Shown: in pieces, positions 52,737-64,000 of the stretch
Layout: the number at the start of each line of letters is the position of its first letter
Position numbering within the stretch: the first letter of the stretch is position 1
From: Sweltsa coloradensis
Taxonomy: Eukaryota > Arthropoda > Insecta > Plecoptera > Chloroperlidae
NCBI GenBank assembly: GCA_024449915.1
Contig: JAMZAV010001297.1
Location: 186,001 to 250,000 of the forward strand
Length of the DNA stretch: 64,000 nucleotides
Direction: 5' to 3'
Position numbers and translations under genes: made by a program
Notes under the pieces: model-generated
Told to the model about the DNA's origin: nothing
The model's input: only the letters and a program-made list of their open reading frames with translations
Databases searched by the model: none

Positions 52737-53537
52737 CTAGGAAAACGCTAAAGTCCCGCCGCGTAGATGGATGAGCGTTTTTTTGTAAGTTTTTTGTTTG
52801 CGTTTTGTGCGTTTGTTCGCACTTTTCCTTTGCAAGTGCTTTTTGAATGCATTGTAGAAGATTGTTGTCAAGTTTCTATTGTTACTTGTTTATTAGTATT
52901 ATAAACTTCAAAAAACTCATATTAAAACCTTTTTTTCTGTGGATTCTGACTAACTTTTTCAACTTTTTTTTTCAATAGGTACTACATCATCATAACCTTA
53001 TAATGTCCATGTGAAATCTGAACGTTGTAGCCCCACCCGTTTGGTCAGAATCGGCCCAAATGTGAATAAAATATCGCACTAAAAAATGAAAAACAAATAT
53101 TAAAACATTTATTTCTATAGATTCTAGCTAACTTTTTCAACTTTTTCTTTCAAAAGGTACTACATCACCATAATCTTAATGTCCATGTGAAATATGAACG
53201 TTGTAGCTCTACCCGTTTGGTCAGAATCGGCCCAAATGTGACGAAAATATCGCACAAAAAATCGAAAAAAATCGTAAAAGTACGATATTCATGAGAAAAA
53301 TTTCTTCGATTGTACCCAAAAACAATACACCTCTTAATTCAGAGAAAACGAAGGTCCTGTCAAATTTTCATCAAGATCGCATATGCCGTTTGCCCGGTAG
53401 AGAGCGAACAAACAGACGAAAAAAAAAAAAAAAACACCCGAGGTAAATTTTTGGGGGGGTCAGTGAAATTGAAGTCTTCGCTTCCGCTCGCTACGCTCGC
53501 TACGCTAATACAAAAAAGCTTTTGCGAAGCTTCCTAG
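52737..53537 (-). mobile_element. G element (Gb), with CTAG at both sides
   Basis: The left cap is CTAGGAAAACGCTAAAGTCC with its AACGC...GCGT stem. The GAGCG end appears as GCTACGCTCGCTACGCTAAT near 53507. It is followed by an extra AAAGCTTTTGCGAAGC and TTCCTAG (to 53537), the other cap type. Two internal ~177-bp units are present near 52950-53255. Confidence 0.75.
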
Positions 53538-53812
53538 TTAGATGATTCCACTCAAAAAATAATGAAGAAGAATCCACCGAACGCGATTATTCATTCTTCT
53601 CTTTAATCTTGATTACCATTTACCATCTCCTACTTTACATTTACTTTTACTCTCTTGGTTCCTTGCTATGAACGTGTCGACAAGTGATTTCTAGTCAGGT
53701 CTTGGTGTTCATAAAAAAAAAATTGCGCAATCGATCTGGCAGTTTTGTATGGAGAATACTACATTTTTAATTAATTAAACAAGACTCGTTTTAGATTGTG
53801 AAATTTTCTTAA
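53538..53812. other. Spacer with a dispersed repeat piece
   Basis: GATTCCACTCAAA and CACCGAACGCG near 53542-53585 match 34080-34170. Otherwise nothing is recognised. Confidence 0.35.
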
Positions 53813-54563
53813 TTGGATGAGCGTAGCGAGCGTAGCGAAGACTTCAATTTCACTGACCCCATCAAAAAATTTAGCTCCAATGTTTTTTTTTGGTTGTTTT
53901 TTTTGTCTGTTTGTTCTCACGATTTCGGGCAAACGGCTTATGCGATGTTGATGAAAATTGAAGGGGACCTTCGAAATCTCTGAACTTAGACGTGCCACGT
54001 TTTTGGGTACAATCGAAGAAGAATTTCTAACGAATATCGTACTTTTACGATTTTTCCGATTTTTAGTGCGATGTATTCGACTTATTTGGGCCGATTCTGA
54101 CCAAACGGGTAGGGCTACAACGTTCATATTTCACATGGACATTAAGATTATGATGATGTAGTACCTTTTTAAAGAAAAAATTGAAAAAGTTAGACAGAAA
54201 CCATAGAAATAAAGGTTTTAATATGTGTTTTTCGATTTTAAGTGCGATATTTTCGTCACATTTGGGCCGATTCTGACCAAACAGGTGAGGCTTCAACGTT
54301 CATATTTTACATTGACATTAAGGTTATGGTAATGAAGTATCTTTTGAAGAAATAAGTTGAAAAGGTTTGCTAGAATCCATAGAAATAAATGTTTTAATAA
54401 GAGTGTTTTGAGGTTTATAATAACAATTAACAAGTAACAATAGAAACTTGACAACAATCACCTACAATACATTCACAAAGCACTTGCAAAGAAAAAGTGG
54501 TCCCACGCAAACTAAAAACTTACGCTCATCCATCAACGCGGCGGGACTTTAGCGTTTTCCTAG
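53813..54563 (+). mobile_element. G element (Gb), complete
   Basis: It starts TTGGATGAGCGTAGCGAGCG and ends CGGCGGGACTTTAGCG, TTTTCCTAG. Two internal units begin near 54066 and 54242, 176 bp apart. The base after CTAG is A, an exception to the usual T. Confidence 0.85.
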
Positions 54564-54572
54564 AAAAATATA

Positions 54573-55295
54573 TTGGATGAGCGAAGCGAAGACTTCAATT
54601 TCACTAAAGTTTGTTTTTTTTCACTTACGTTACCCCAAGAAAAATAGATTGGGTGTTTTGTTTTTGTTTAATTTTTTTGGTCTGTTGGTTCGCTCTCTAC
54701 CAGGCAAACGGCACAGGCGATCCAGATGAAAATTGGAGGGGATCTTCGAAATCTTTGAACTTAGACCTGTCACGTTTTTTGTTATAATCGATCAAATATT
54801 TCTTATGATTATCGTACTTTTACGATTTTTTTTTACAATTTTTAAAGAGATATTTTCGTGATATTTGGCAAACGGCTTCTCTGATATTGATGAAACTTTA
54901 TGAAATATTTTATGATTTTGGAGACATTAGAAAAAATATTTCTTATAGAAATCGAACTTTAACGATTTTTCCCCGTTTTTTAATACAATTTTTTCGTGGT
55001 ATTTGGGCCGATTCTGACAAAATGGGTGGGGCTACAACGTTCTTATTTTACATTTACATAAAAAGTATGGTTATGTTGTGCCTCTGGAAAGAACAATTTG
55101 AAAAATGTTGGTCAAAATTCATAGAAATAAAGGTTTTAATATAAGTCTTTTATATGTGTATAATTTACAAGGAATGTCAGGTAACTATAGAAAAAGTAAC
55201 GAGATTCCCCTTAAAAACGTAATCATTGGACAGAAATATTCCAAAAACGCTCATCCATCAACGCGACTGGAAAAAGCGTTCGCGAAGCGGCCTAG
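54573..55295 (+). mobile_element. G element (Gb), diverged
   Basis: It starts TTGGATGAGCGAAGCGAAG only 9 bp after the previous CTAG and ends CAACGCGACTGGAAAAAGC, GTTCGCGAAGCGGCCTAG. An internal TGGCAAACGGCTTC block resembles one in the copy before 63066. Confidence 0.8.
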
Positions 55296-55650
55296 TATTT
55301 TCCCATTTTCGGCAATGAGAAACTGTGTAAGTGTAAACATGTTTTTGAAAGTAAAAGAAGTACATAGAAGAAGACTACGTGGCAATGAGCAACCATGGAA
55401 TATAAAAAAATTTGTAACCCCCATATTGATCGGTAAACAGAATGGTCAGATAAACGGGAAAATCGTCAGGTAGCCAATTTGAACCACGTTAACCGTAATA
55501 AATGACTGAAATATTAGTGATTATGTTTATTCAACAAGAAAAGCTGTTAAAAGCATTTTGTGTCCTGAAATTATTAATCCCATTTCAGTGCGTATTGAAA
55601 AGGATTTAAAACCATTCGCGAGGCCAACATTTGCAAACAAAAACTCTTTG
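55296..55650. other. Unassigned spacer
   Basis: No gene or repeat partner is seen. Confidence 0.3.
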
Positions 55651-56233
55651 CTGGATGAGCGAAGCGAAGACTTCAATTTCACCGACTCCCTCAAAAAAAC
55701 TAAGCTCGTTTTTTTTTTGTTTGTTTGTCTTTTGTTTGTTTTTCCGTCTGTTTGTTCGCTCTCTACCGAGCAAACGGCATAAGCGATCTTGATAAAAATT
55801 GGAGGAGACCTTCGAAATCTCTGAATTACGACTTGCCACGTTTTTGGGTACAATCGAAGACATATTTCTCATGAATATCGTACTTTAACGATTTATTTTT
55901 ATTTTTAATGCGATATTTTCGTGACATTTGGGCCGATTCTGACCAAACGGGTGGGGCTACAACGTTCATATTACACATGGACATTAAGGTTATGGTGATG
56001 TATTGCTTTTTGAAAGAAAAAGTCGAAAAAGTTAGCCAGAATCCATAGAATAAAGGCTTTAATATGAGTTTTTTTAGGTTTATAATAACAATTAACAAGT
56101 AACAATAGAAACTTGACAACAATCACCAATACACCGTTCAAAAGGCACTTGATAAGTAAATGGATCCCACGCAAACCAAAAATTTACAAAAAAGCTCATC
56201 CATAAACGCGTCGGGACTTTAGCGTTTTCCAAG
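55651..56233 (+). mobile_element. G element (Gb), worn ends
   Basis: It starts CTGGATGAGCGAAGCGAAG (first T changed) and ends CGGGACTTTAGCGTTTTCC followed by AAG instead of TAG. The interior is full length with one internal unit. Confidence 0.8.
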
Positions 56234-56727
56234 TTATAGTATTATTATTGGATTGCTGATTGCTTAATCCTTTGATCCCTACTAATTGCATTTTTGTCAC
56301 TACTGTATTAGTTGCGATAGTTCGGTCCACCTCAACACAAATCAATGTTTCATGCAGGAATCAGAGATACAACAAATTGCCAGCAGACGTCAATCCTTTC
56401 GGATGGGACGTAAAGCCGTTGGTCCCCTTGGTACTTGTCGACAGCAGTAGGCTACTTGGCGGTACCTGGTTTTCCCTTTAGCCTTCTTCATCATCATGCA
56501 TTGTTGTTAATCATCAGTAATTATACTGCTAACTCTAAAATGGCATAAAATGATGTGTGTTGCCAGCCAATTCATAAATAAATAAATGATATTAAATTAA
56601 GGGGGGGGGGGGGAAGGCTTAAGTTTCAAATTAAAATGTCAAGAATGGTGAATTAAAATTAGAGAATAATTTGTAATATTGTCTGTCGAGGTGAAAAGAC
56701 AAAATTGTTAATATATTATGTGACTTG
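56234..56727. other. Interval with a possible LINE 3' end
   Basis: GGGACGTAAAGCCGTTGGTC near 56407 and later TAAATAAATAAATG suggest a retroelement 3' region, but no coding part precedes it. A G13 run lies at about 56602. Confidence 0.3.
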
Positions 56728-57042
56728 TTGGATGGGCGAAGCAGACTTCAATTTCACTGGCCCCCCAAAAAAGTAGCTCAGGTGTTTCTCTTGTTTGTTT
56801 AAATTTTTTGTCTGTTTGATCGCTCTCCGGGCAAACGGCATATTTTGCGATCTTGATAAAAATTAGAGGGGACCTTCGAAATCTCTGCCACGTTTTTGGG
56901 TACAATCGAAGAAATATTTCTCCTGAATATCGTACTTTTTCGATTTTTTTCGATTTTTAATGCGACATTTTCGTGACATTTTGGCCGATTCTTACCAAAC
57001 GGGTGGGGCTACAACGTTCATATTTTACATGTTCTTTAAGGT

Positions 57043-57075
<33 letters not shown>

Positions 57076-57618
57076 GTCTATCCTATTCAGTTATAAAAAC
57101 TGATTTACAAAGGAGGACAACTAAATAAATCTAATTACATAGATGCAGACACAACAATGAACTACATTTAAGTAAATATTTGAAATAGTAATATTACAAC
57201 AATGCATTAAATATTCAACAAATTTGATAACAAATAAAAAGGATATTAAATGCAATTTATGAATGAATCGAATATATAAAAAAGGGGGTGGGGAATGAAA
57301 AGAAAAGAAAAGAAAAAGAAAATAAAAGGGAAAAAAAAGGAAAGGAAAAAAAAAGAAAAAAAGAAAGAAAAGAAAAAAGAAGAAGAAGAAAAAAAAATGT
57401 CAAAAAGTTTGCCAAACTCCATAGAATAAAGGTTTTAATATGATTTTTTTTTAGGGATATAATAACAATTAACACGTAACAATAGAAATTTGACAATAAT
57501 CACCTACAATGCGTTCAAAAAGCACTTGCAAAAGTAAAGAGATCCCACGCAAACTAAAAGCTTACAAAAAAGCTCATCCGATAACGCGACTAAAAACAGG
57601 GTTCGCGAAGCGGCATAG
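56728..57618 (+). mobile_element. G element (Gb), split by a short retroelement
   Basis: It starts TTGGATGGGCGAAGCAGAC and is interrupted after TTCTTTAAGG at about 57041. It resumes near 57396 with GTCAAAAAGTTTGCC and ends CGATAACGCGACTAAAAAC, GGTTCGCGAAGCGGC, ATAG (worn). Confidence 0.75.
57042..57395 (-). mobile_element. Short retroelement with (TAAA)n tail, nested
   Basis: A perfect (TTTA)n at 57042-57074 is followed by TCAGTTATAAAAACTG and AAAGGAGGACAACTAAAT, then GAATATATAAAAAAGG and a long AAAG-rich tract. It is collinear with 33385-34060 but shorter. Read on the minus strand it ends in (TAAA)n. Confidence 0.6.
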
Positions 57619-58285
57619 TATAGTGAAAAAAGCTGAAAATCATGTAAAAGAATATCCGTTACCGATTCCTGCATAGACCAAGGTTCTTTGGAGACGATGT
57701 CGTAAACGACGCAGGCCTGAGATGGGCCTGAGCAGACAATGAGGAAGGGGGGGGGGGTGGAGCACAAACAGTGTCGAAATTAGACTAACTTAGGATGGTG
57801 GGGGCGGGAGACATTGTTTAAAAAGTTCCTCCCTGCACGCCTCCCCCTCACACCATCACCAATAAACAAGGTATGTTTTAGAGGCCTACATCTGAGCATC
57901 GAGTGATTTAAGTGTCTACATTACTTTTTTTTTGGTTCTTTTGTAACCACAGGCACATGATTTTCCTCAGAAAATCTAAAATCTAAAGCTCAAAATCAAA
58001 AACTTCAAACGAAAAATATCATAGTCGCACTTATGAGAGTGATTTAATATGTTTTCAATAATCACTGTTATAATATATCGGACAAGTCATGTCTGGTGTA
58101 CTACATATTTAATTTATACAGAACACTTTAACATGGCAAAGTATACTCAAAAAACGAACATAGAGTAAACGCATGCACTTTCAGTGGACGATATTATATT
58201 TAAATCAGACCAAGCCAACCCAGTAGGCGACGACTCCATCGGCGAGCGAACAATAATCAACTATGTTAGAGACCTGTATATTAGG
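57619..58285. other. Unassigned interval
   Basis: A G10 run at about 57749 and an otherwise AT-rich sequence; a 91-codon frame starting 58184 runs into the next G element and is not gene-like. Confidence 0.3.
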
Positions 58286-58398
58286 CTAGGAAGCTTTGCA
58301 AACGCTTTTTCAGTCGCAATGTTGGATGGGCGTTATTGGTGCATTGAGCTGCCATGTAGTATGCAGATTTTCTGTTGTTCTGAGAAAAAATCATTACT

Positions 58399-59193
58399 TG
58401 AAAGCTTCGCAATTGCTTTTCAGGAGCAATGTTGGATGAGCGTGTTTTTAAACGAATAAACTGTAAAATTGCGATTTTCATGACATGTTTTTTTTTTCGA
58501 TCGGACTAAAATTTCACACCAATATATAAATAAATAAAATTCGGCTTCTGTAAAAATATCATTTCAATCGGATAAAGCAAGTAGGAGTTATTAGTCGAAG
58601 AAATTTGTTTTTGAACGAAAAAAGTGTAAAATTGCGATTTTCATGAGGAATTATTTAAGATCGCGCTCAAATTTCACACCAATATATTAATTCATAAAAT
58701 AAAGTTCTGTGAAAAAATCAGTACAATCGGATAAAACAAGTAGGTGTAATTAGTCGAAGAATGTTTTAAAAATAAAAACAAACCGTTAAATTGCGATTTT
58801 CATAAAAAATAGTTTAACGAATTTGCTTAAATTAAGCACGTATATATAAATTCATAAAAAAAAGGTTCCGTAAAAAAATCATAACAATCGGATAAAGCAT
58901 GTACGTGTTATAAGTCGAAGAAATGTTTTAAAATTCGAAACAAAATCGTAAAATTGCGACTTTAATAAGAAATAATTTTTGATTTCGCTCAAAAACGTGG
59001 CAGTCCTAAGTTAAAAGAATTCGAAGGCCTTCATAAAATTTCATCACAATTGGAGTATTGGTTTAGCCGGAATCGTGTTAACAAACAGACAAAAATACCA
59101 GAAAAAAGGAAAAAAAGACAGTCCAGATTTTTTCACCAGTGTAGTGAAATGAAATCTTCGCTTCGATCGCGACGTTCGCTACGCTCATCTAAT
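58399..59193 (-). mobile_element. G element (Ga), first nested copy
   Basis: The cap is worn (TTGAAAGCTTCGCAATTGC), followed by GGAGCAATGTTGGATGAGCG. The other end is CTACGCTCATCTAA. Internal blocks with GCGATTTTCATGAGG and AATCGGATAAA are repeated four times. Confidence 0.75.
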
Positions 59194-59603
59194 TAAGTCG
59201 AAGAAAGATCGAAAAAATCTTAATTTCAAAAAATTTACAAAATTACAAAATCGCGATTTTCACGAGAAATAATTTTTCAAGTGAGCTCAAATTTCACACG
59301 AATATATAAATTCATAAAATTATGGTTCTGTGAAAAAATCAAAACAATCTAAAAAAGCATGTAGGTGTTATAGGCCTAATTCGATAACAATTTTAAACAA
59401 TAGAAAAAAATAGTAAAACTACTATTTTCATGAGAAATAATTTTTCGATTTTGCTCAAAAACGTGAAAGTACCAAGTTCAGAAGTTTCAAAGGTCTCTAG
59501 AAAATTTCATTGCAATTGAAATATCGGTTTACCGAAATCGTGTTAACAGATACACAAAAATACAAAAAACATTCCGGATTTTTTTCTCCAGTGTTTTAGA
59601 ATA

Positions 59604-60368
59604 CTAGGAAAACGCTTAAGTCCCGCCGCGTTGTTGGATGAGCGTAATTGATGGTGCATTGAGCTACCATATGTGTTATGTGGATTTTCTGTTGTTCTGT
59701 GAAAAAATCATTCCTAAGTTGAAGATTTTTTAAAAATTAATTTAAATTAAATAAAAAATAAACTTAAATCTTTAATTTTTTTAATTAATCGTAATTAAAA
59801 AAAAAAAAAAAAAATCGTAAATTTTCGATTTTCATAAGAAATAGTTATTCGATTGTGCTCAAATTTCACAAGAATATATTAATTGATAAAATTAAGGTTC
59901 TGTAAAAAAAATCATTACAATTGGATAAAGCATGTAGGTGTTAAAAGTCAAAGAATTGTTTTAAAAAAGAAAAAACACGTAACATTTCGATTTTTATACG
60001 AAATAATTTTTCGATTGCGCCCAAATTTTACACGAATATCTTAATTCATAAAATAAAGGTTCTGTGCAAAAATCATTAAAATCGGATAAAGCATGTAGGT
60101 GTTATAAGTCGAAGAAATTAAAAAAAAATCGAAAAAAATCGTAAAATTGCGATTTTGATGAGAAATAATTTTTCGATTGTGCTCAAAAACGTGGCAGTTC
60201 TAAGTTCAGAGATTTCAAAGACCTCCATAAAATTTCATTGCAATCAGAGTATCGGTTTAGCCGGAATCGTGTCAACAAACAGACAAAAATACATAAAAAA
60301 AAAAAAAAAAACATTCCGGATTTTTTTCTCCAGTGTAGTGAAATGGAATCTTCGCTCCGCTCATCCAA
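59604..60368 (-). mobile_element. G element (Ga), second nested copy
   Basis: The cap CTAGGAAAACGCTTAAGTCC is intact with A before it, and the other end is CTCCGCTCATCCAA. It is the youngest-looking of the three by end preservation. Confidence 0.8.
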
Positions 60369-60485
60369 AAATCTTTGCATCGCTCGCCACGCTCATCCAA
60401 AAACAGTGATCAATCAAACTTGATACCATTCTACCCGCAGACTGCACCAGAATCAACATGGCTATAGGTAATTCAGAACAACTAT

Positions 60486-60595
60486 GTGATTTATTATGTG
60501 CCTCGATGCTATAGGACCGTTCCAGGAATCGAACCCTGGACCTTCTGCATTGGAAGCCATGCCTCTAACCAAAGGCAACCAGTCACACAACTTAT
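60486..60595 (-). mobile_element. SINE-B head fragment
   Basis: On the minus strand a TTTGGTTAGAGGCATGGC A-box region and GTCCAGGGTTCGATTCC B-box region are followed by GAGGCACATAATAAAT, the SINE-B tail. The body between them is deleted. Confidence 0.55.
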
Positions 60596-60605
60596 GAAAA
60601 AAATG

Positions 60606-63065
60606 ATCTCGAGTGTTAGTTTGTTTGTTTTTTGTTTGTATTTTGTCTGTTTTTTCGCGCTCTACCGGGCAAACAGCCTAATAGACCAGTCGAGAAATCC
60701 AAATTTATGCTTAGAAATCAATGTTAGCGGCAAAATGTGAGACATTTGGGTACCGGGCTGATTTATAGGTAAAAAACCTCAATAAATCCGAATTTGCCCG
60801 GTACCACCTCGGATTTTGGTCCGTTTGCCCAGAATCCAAGATGGCGTCCAACAAGGTGTAAAACCAGTATAAACCCATTAAAAGTACTATGTTTGTTCAT
60901 TGACCAAGTCAGTGGGGTTCATTTTACGGTTTTAAGGGTCGCGGAGAACGATTGAAAGTGTTGCGTAAAAGCCCCAGAAACGGAAGTACCATTTTCAAAA
61001 TGGCGGCCACTTTGATGGAGAAAACTGGGTCTTTTTTCCCCTTTGAGTAAATACCATTTTATGCGTGTAAGACATTGTGGTACCGGGCTGAATTATGGGT
61101 ACTAAACTCCGCTGAATCCTAATCTGTCCAGTACCACCTCAGATTTTACCTATTTCCCCGGAATTCAAGATGGCGTCCAACATGGTGTAGAAAAGCGCAG
61201 GAAAAGTCCTATTAATTTTGGATAAACACTTAAGGAGGGTTCATTTTAAGGTTTTCGGGGTCAAGGAGAACGATGGAATGTGTTGCGGAAACGCAAAAGA
61301 ACCGGAAGTACCATTTTCAAAATGGCGGCCACGTTCATGTGGAAAAGACGGGATTTTCCGTTTTTTCGGTATAAATACCATTTCATGTGGGAGACATTTG
61401 GGTACCGGCATAATTTGTAAGTAACAAACTATGTCGAATCTGAATTTGCCCGGTACCATCTTGGATTTTGACCCATTTGCCCGGATTTCATGATGACATG
61501 CAACAAGTTGTTAAAAAGGGATACACCTATTGAAAGTCCTATTAGTGCTGGATGAACACCTTAAAAGGGTTCATTACAGGGTTTTCCGGGTCAAGAAGAG
61601 CGATGGAACGTGTTGAGGTAACGCCCAAAAAACGAAAATACCATTTTCAAAATGGCGGCCACTTAGATATGGCGAAAAGTGTTTTTTTTTGCCCCCTTTG
61701 GGTAAATACCGTTTTATACGTGTGAGACATTGTGGTACGGGGCTGAATATGGGTAACAAGCCCCGCTAAATTTTAATCTGCCCGGTACCACCACCAGCGA
61801 GGCTTATTACCCATAATTTAGCCCGGTACACAATGTCTCACACGTATAAAAAGGTATTTACCCAAAGTAGGCAAAAAAACACTTTTCGCCACATCAATGT
61901 GGCCGCCATTTTGAAAAAGGTACTTCCGTTTCTTGGGCGTTACCGCAACACGTTCCATCGCTCTTCTTGACCGGAAAATCCTGTAATGAACCCTTCTAAG
62001 GTGTTCATCCAGCACTAATAGGACTTTAAATAGGTTTATCCCTTTTTAACAACTTGTTGCACGCCAACATGAAATCCGGGCAGATGGGTCAAAATCCAAG
62101 ATGGTACCGGGCAAATTCAGATTCGACATAGTTTGTTACTTACAAATTATGCCGGTACCCAAATGTCTCCCACCTGAAATGGTATTTATCTCGAAAATAC
62201 GGAAAATCCCGTCTTTTCCACATGAACGTGGCCGCCATTTTGAAATGGTACTTCCGGTTCTTTTGCGTTTCCGAAACACATTCCATCGTTCTCCTTGACC
62301 TCGAAAACCTTAAAATAAACCCTCCTTAAGTGTTTATCCAAAATTAATAGGACTTTTCCTGCGCTTTTCTACACCATGTTGGACGCCATCTTAAATTCCG
62401 GGCAAATAGGTCAAATCTGAGGTGGTACTGGACAGATTAGGATTAAGCGGGGTTTATTACCCATAATTCAGCCCGGTACCACAATGTCTCACACGCATAA
62501 ATGGTATTTACTCAAAGAGGAAAAAAGACCCGTTTTCCTCATCAAAGTGGCCGCCATTTTGAAAATGGTACTTCCGTTTCCGGGGTTTTTTCGCAACACT
62601 TTCAATCGTTCTCCGCGACCCCTAAAACCGTAAAGTGAACCCCACTGACGTGTTCAATGAACAAAAATAGTAGTTTTAATGGGTAAATACGGATTTTACA
62701 CCTTGTTGGACGCCATCTTGGATTCTTGGCAAACGGACCAAAATCCAAGGTGGTACCGGGCAAATTCATGTTTATTGGGGTTTTTTACCTATAAATCAGC
62801 CCGGTACCCAAATGTCTCACATTTTGCCGCTAGTATTAAAAATCTTCAATTTTTTTACCAGTCTATAAATGCGATTTTGATGAAAATTTGAGGGGACCCT
62901 CGAATGCTCTGAACTTTTTTTGGGGTACAATCGATCAAATATTCTTATGATTATAGTAATTTTACATTTTTTAAATTTGTTTTTATATATATTCGTGATA
63001 TTTGGCAAACGGCTTCGCCGATCTTCATGAAACTTCATGAGAAAGTTTGAAAATCACTGAAATTA
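60606..63065 (+). mobile_element. G element (Gb), truncated and split by a palindrome
   Basis: The left piece runs CTCGAGTGTTAGTTTG to CTACCGGGCAAACAGCCTAA. The right piece resumes at 62866 with TAAATGCGATTTTGATGAAA and ends near 63065 without a cap. The palindrome at 60682-62865 sits inside GGCATATGCG of the consensus. Confidence 0.65.
60682..62865. mobile_element. 2.2-kb palindrome with YY1-like and ETS-like motifs
   Basis: The two arms (about 60725-61762 and 61800-62833) are reverse complements around a ~37-bp loop. Each arm is itself made of ~330-bp direct units beginning GAGACATTTGGGTACCGGG or AGACATTGTGGTACCGGG. Every full unit has AAAATGGCGGCC (60997, 61319, 61649; mirrored at 61902, 62231, 62550), and most have CGGAAGTACC and ATGGCGTCCAAC. 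TAA occurs on both flanks (60679-60681, 62866-62868), and the tips read TAGACCAGT / ACCAGTCTA. Confidence 0.85.
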
Positions 63066-63633
63066 TTGGATGAGCGAAGCGAAGGCTTCAATTTTACTGA
63101 CCCCTCAAAAAATTTAGCTTCAATGTTTGTTTTTTTTCTGTCTGTTTGTTCGCTCTCTACCGGGCAAACGGCATATGGGATCTTGATAAAAATTGTCGAG
63201 GACCTTCGAAATCTTTGAACTTAAACCTGCTTAGTTTTTGGGTACCATCGAAAAAATATTTCTCATAAATATCGTACTTTTTCAATTTTTTTGATTTTAA
63301 GTGCGATATTTTCGTGACATTAGGGCCGATTCTGACCAAACAGGTGGGGCTACAAAGTTCTTATTTTACATGTATATTTAGGTTATGGTGATGTAGAACC
63401 TACTGAAAGAATAAGTTGAAAAAGTTAGTCAGAATCTATAGAATAAAGGTTTTACTATGAGTGTTTTTAGTTATATATTAACAACTAACAGGTTATAATA
63501 GAAACTTGTCAACAATCACCTACAATGCATTAAAAAGCACTTGCAAAGGTAAAGATATCCCACCCAAACTAAAAACTTATTCAAAAGCATATGCATCAAC
63601 GCTACTAAAAAAAGAGTTTGTGAAGCTTCCAAG
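63066..63633 (+). mobile_element. G element (Gb), complete
   Basis: It starts TTGGATGAGCGAAGCGAAGG and ends CATCAACGCTACTAAAAAAA, GAGTTTGTGAAGCTTCC, AAG (worn). Interior is full length. Confidence 0.8.
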
Positions 63634-63643
63634 TATGTAATGA

Positions 63644-64000
63644 TTGCATGAGCGAAGAAATGACTTCAATTTCACTGCCCCCCCCATTTTTTTTTCTTTT
63701 TTTCTGTCTGTTCGCTCTTGTCCGGGCAAACGGCATATGCGATCTTAATGAAAATTAAAGAAGACATTTGAAATCTCTGAACTTGGACCTGCCACGTTTT
63801 TTGAGTACAATCGAAGAAATATTTCTCATAAATATTGTACCAAAACAAATTTTTTCGATTTTAATGCGATATTTTCGTGACTTTTTGGGCCGATTCTGAA
63901 CAAACGGGTGGGGCTTCAACGTTCATATAGGACACGGACAAGAAGGTAATGGTCATGTGTTGCCTTTTGAAAGAAAATTTTTGTCTTGTTAGCCAGAATC
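63644..64000 (+). mobile_element. G element (Gb), cut by window end
   Basis: It starts TTGCATGAGCGAAGAAATG only 10 bp after the previous copy and runs through GGGCAAACGGCATATGCG and TTTGGGCCGATTCTG to the window edge. Confidence 0.75.

Larger units (their letters stand above)
58286..60400 (-). mobile_element. G element (Ga), split by two further G copies
   Basis: The pieces 58286-58398, 59194-59603 and 60369-60400 join into one Ga element in the right order. It runs from the cap CTAGGAAGCTTTGCAAACGC to the end CGCCACGCTCATCCAA. The junction words CATTACTT / AAGTCGAAG and CTCCAGTGT / AAATCTTTGC show where the two later copies entered. Confidence 0.75.

Overview
The window reads as non-coding, repeat-dense DNA from a eukaryote, most likely a marine invertebrate animal. 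Reasons: AT-rich sequence with many microsatellites, tRNA-derived SINEs, a CR1/L2-like LINE, many fold-back elements nested in one another, and no bacterial-style gene packing. I could not identify the species and found no convincing host protein-coding gene. The only long reading frame is a LINE endonuclease/reverse transcriptase on the minus strand (19670-22651). A second LINE (45931-47451) is 5'-truncated and frameshifted. Element names used below (F, G, P, T, N, X, SINE-A to D) are my own labels.

Layout. 1-3755: AT-rich sequence with an inverted repeat (X). 3756-6206: tandem array of fold-back module F plus a SINE. 6213-8122: a palindrome, then a 150-bp tandem repeat split by an F+SINE-A composite. 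9381-9573: a hexanucleotide microsatellite. 9788-13635: a G element split by a 3.2-kb TA-flanked transposon (T) that carries two GC-rich minisatellites. 15341-18394: a SINE-A interrupted by a G copy and a large palindrome (P). 19210-23452: a G element split by the LINE. 26386-28611: eight copies of a ~296-bp repeat, each with a cloverleaf-forming tRNA-like gene, six on the minus strand and two on the plus strand. 29170-36331: more composites, G copies and palindromes. 37221-44119: G copies, a 0.5-kb direct duplication and another composite. 45589-50045: a second P palindrome split by the truncated LINE and expanded by a ~295-bp tandem array. 51239-64000: almost continuous G elements, several nested, plus a 2.2-kb palindrome (60682-62865) with repeated YY1-like and ETS-like words.

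The unifying observation is that several otherwise different repeats (F, F+SINE-A, G, and more loosely P) share one architecture. One end is a short stem-loop followed by CTAG, and in F and G usually by T. The other end is a GAGCG-type motif that is repeated inverted just inside the CTAG cap. This resembles the 3' end of rolling-circle (Helitron-like) elements, but the 5' TC expected of a classical Helitron is absent and no Rep/helicase gene is visible. Nested insertions give a readable relative order of events at many places.
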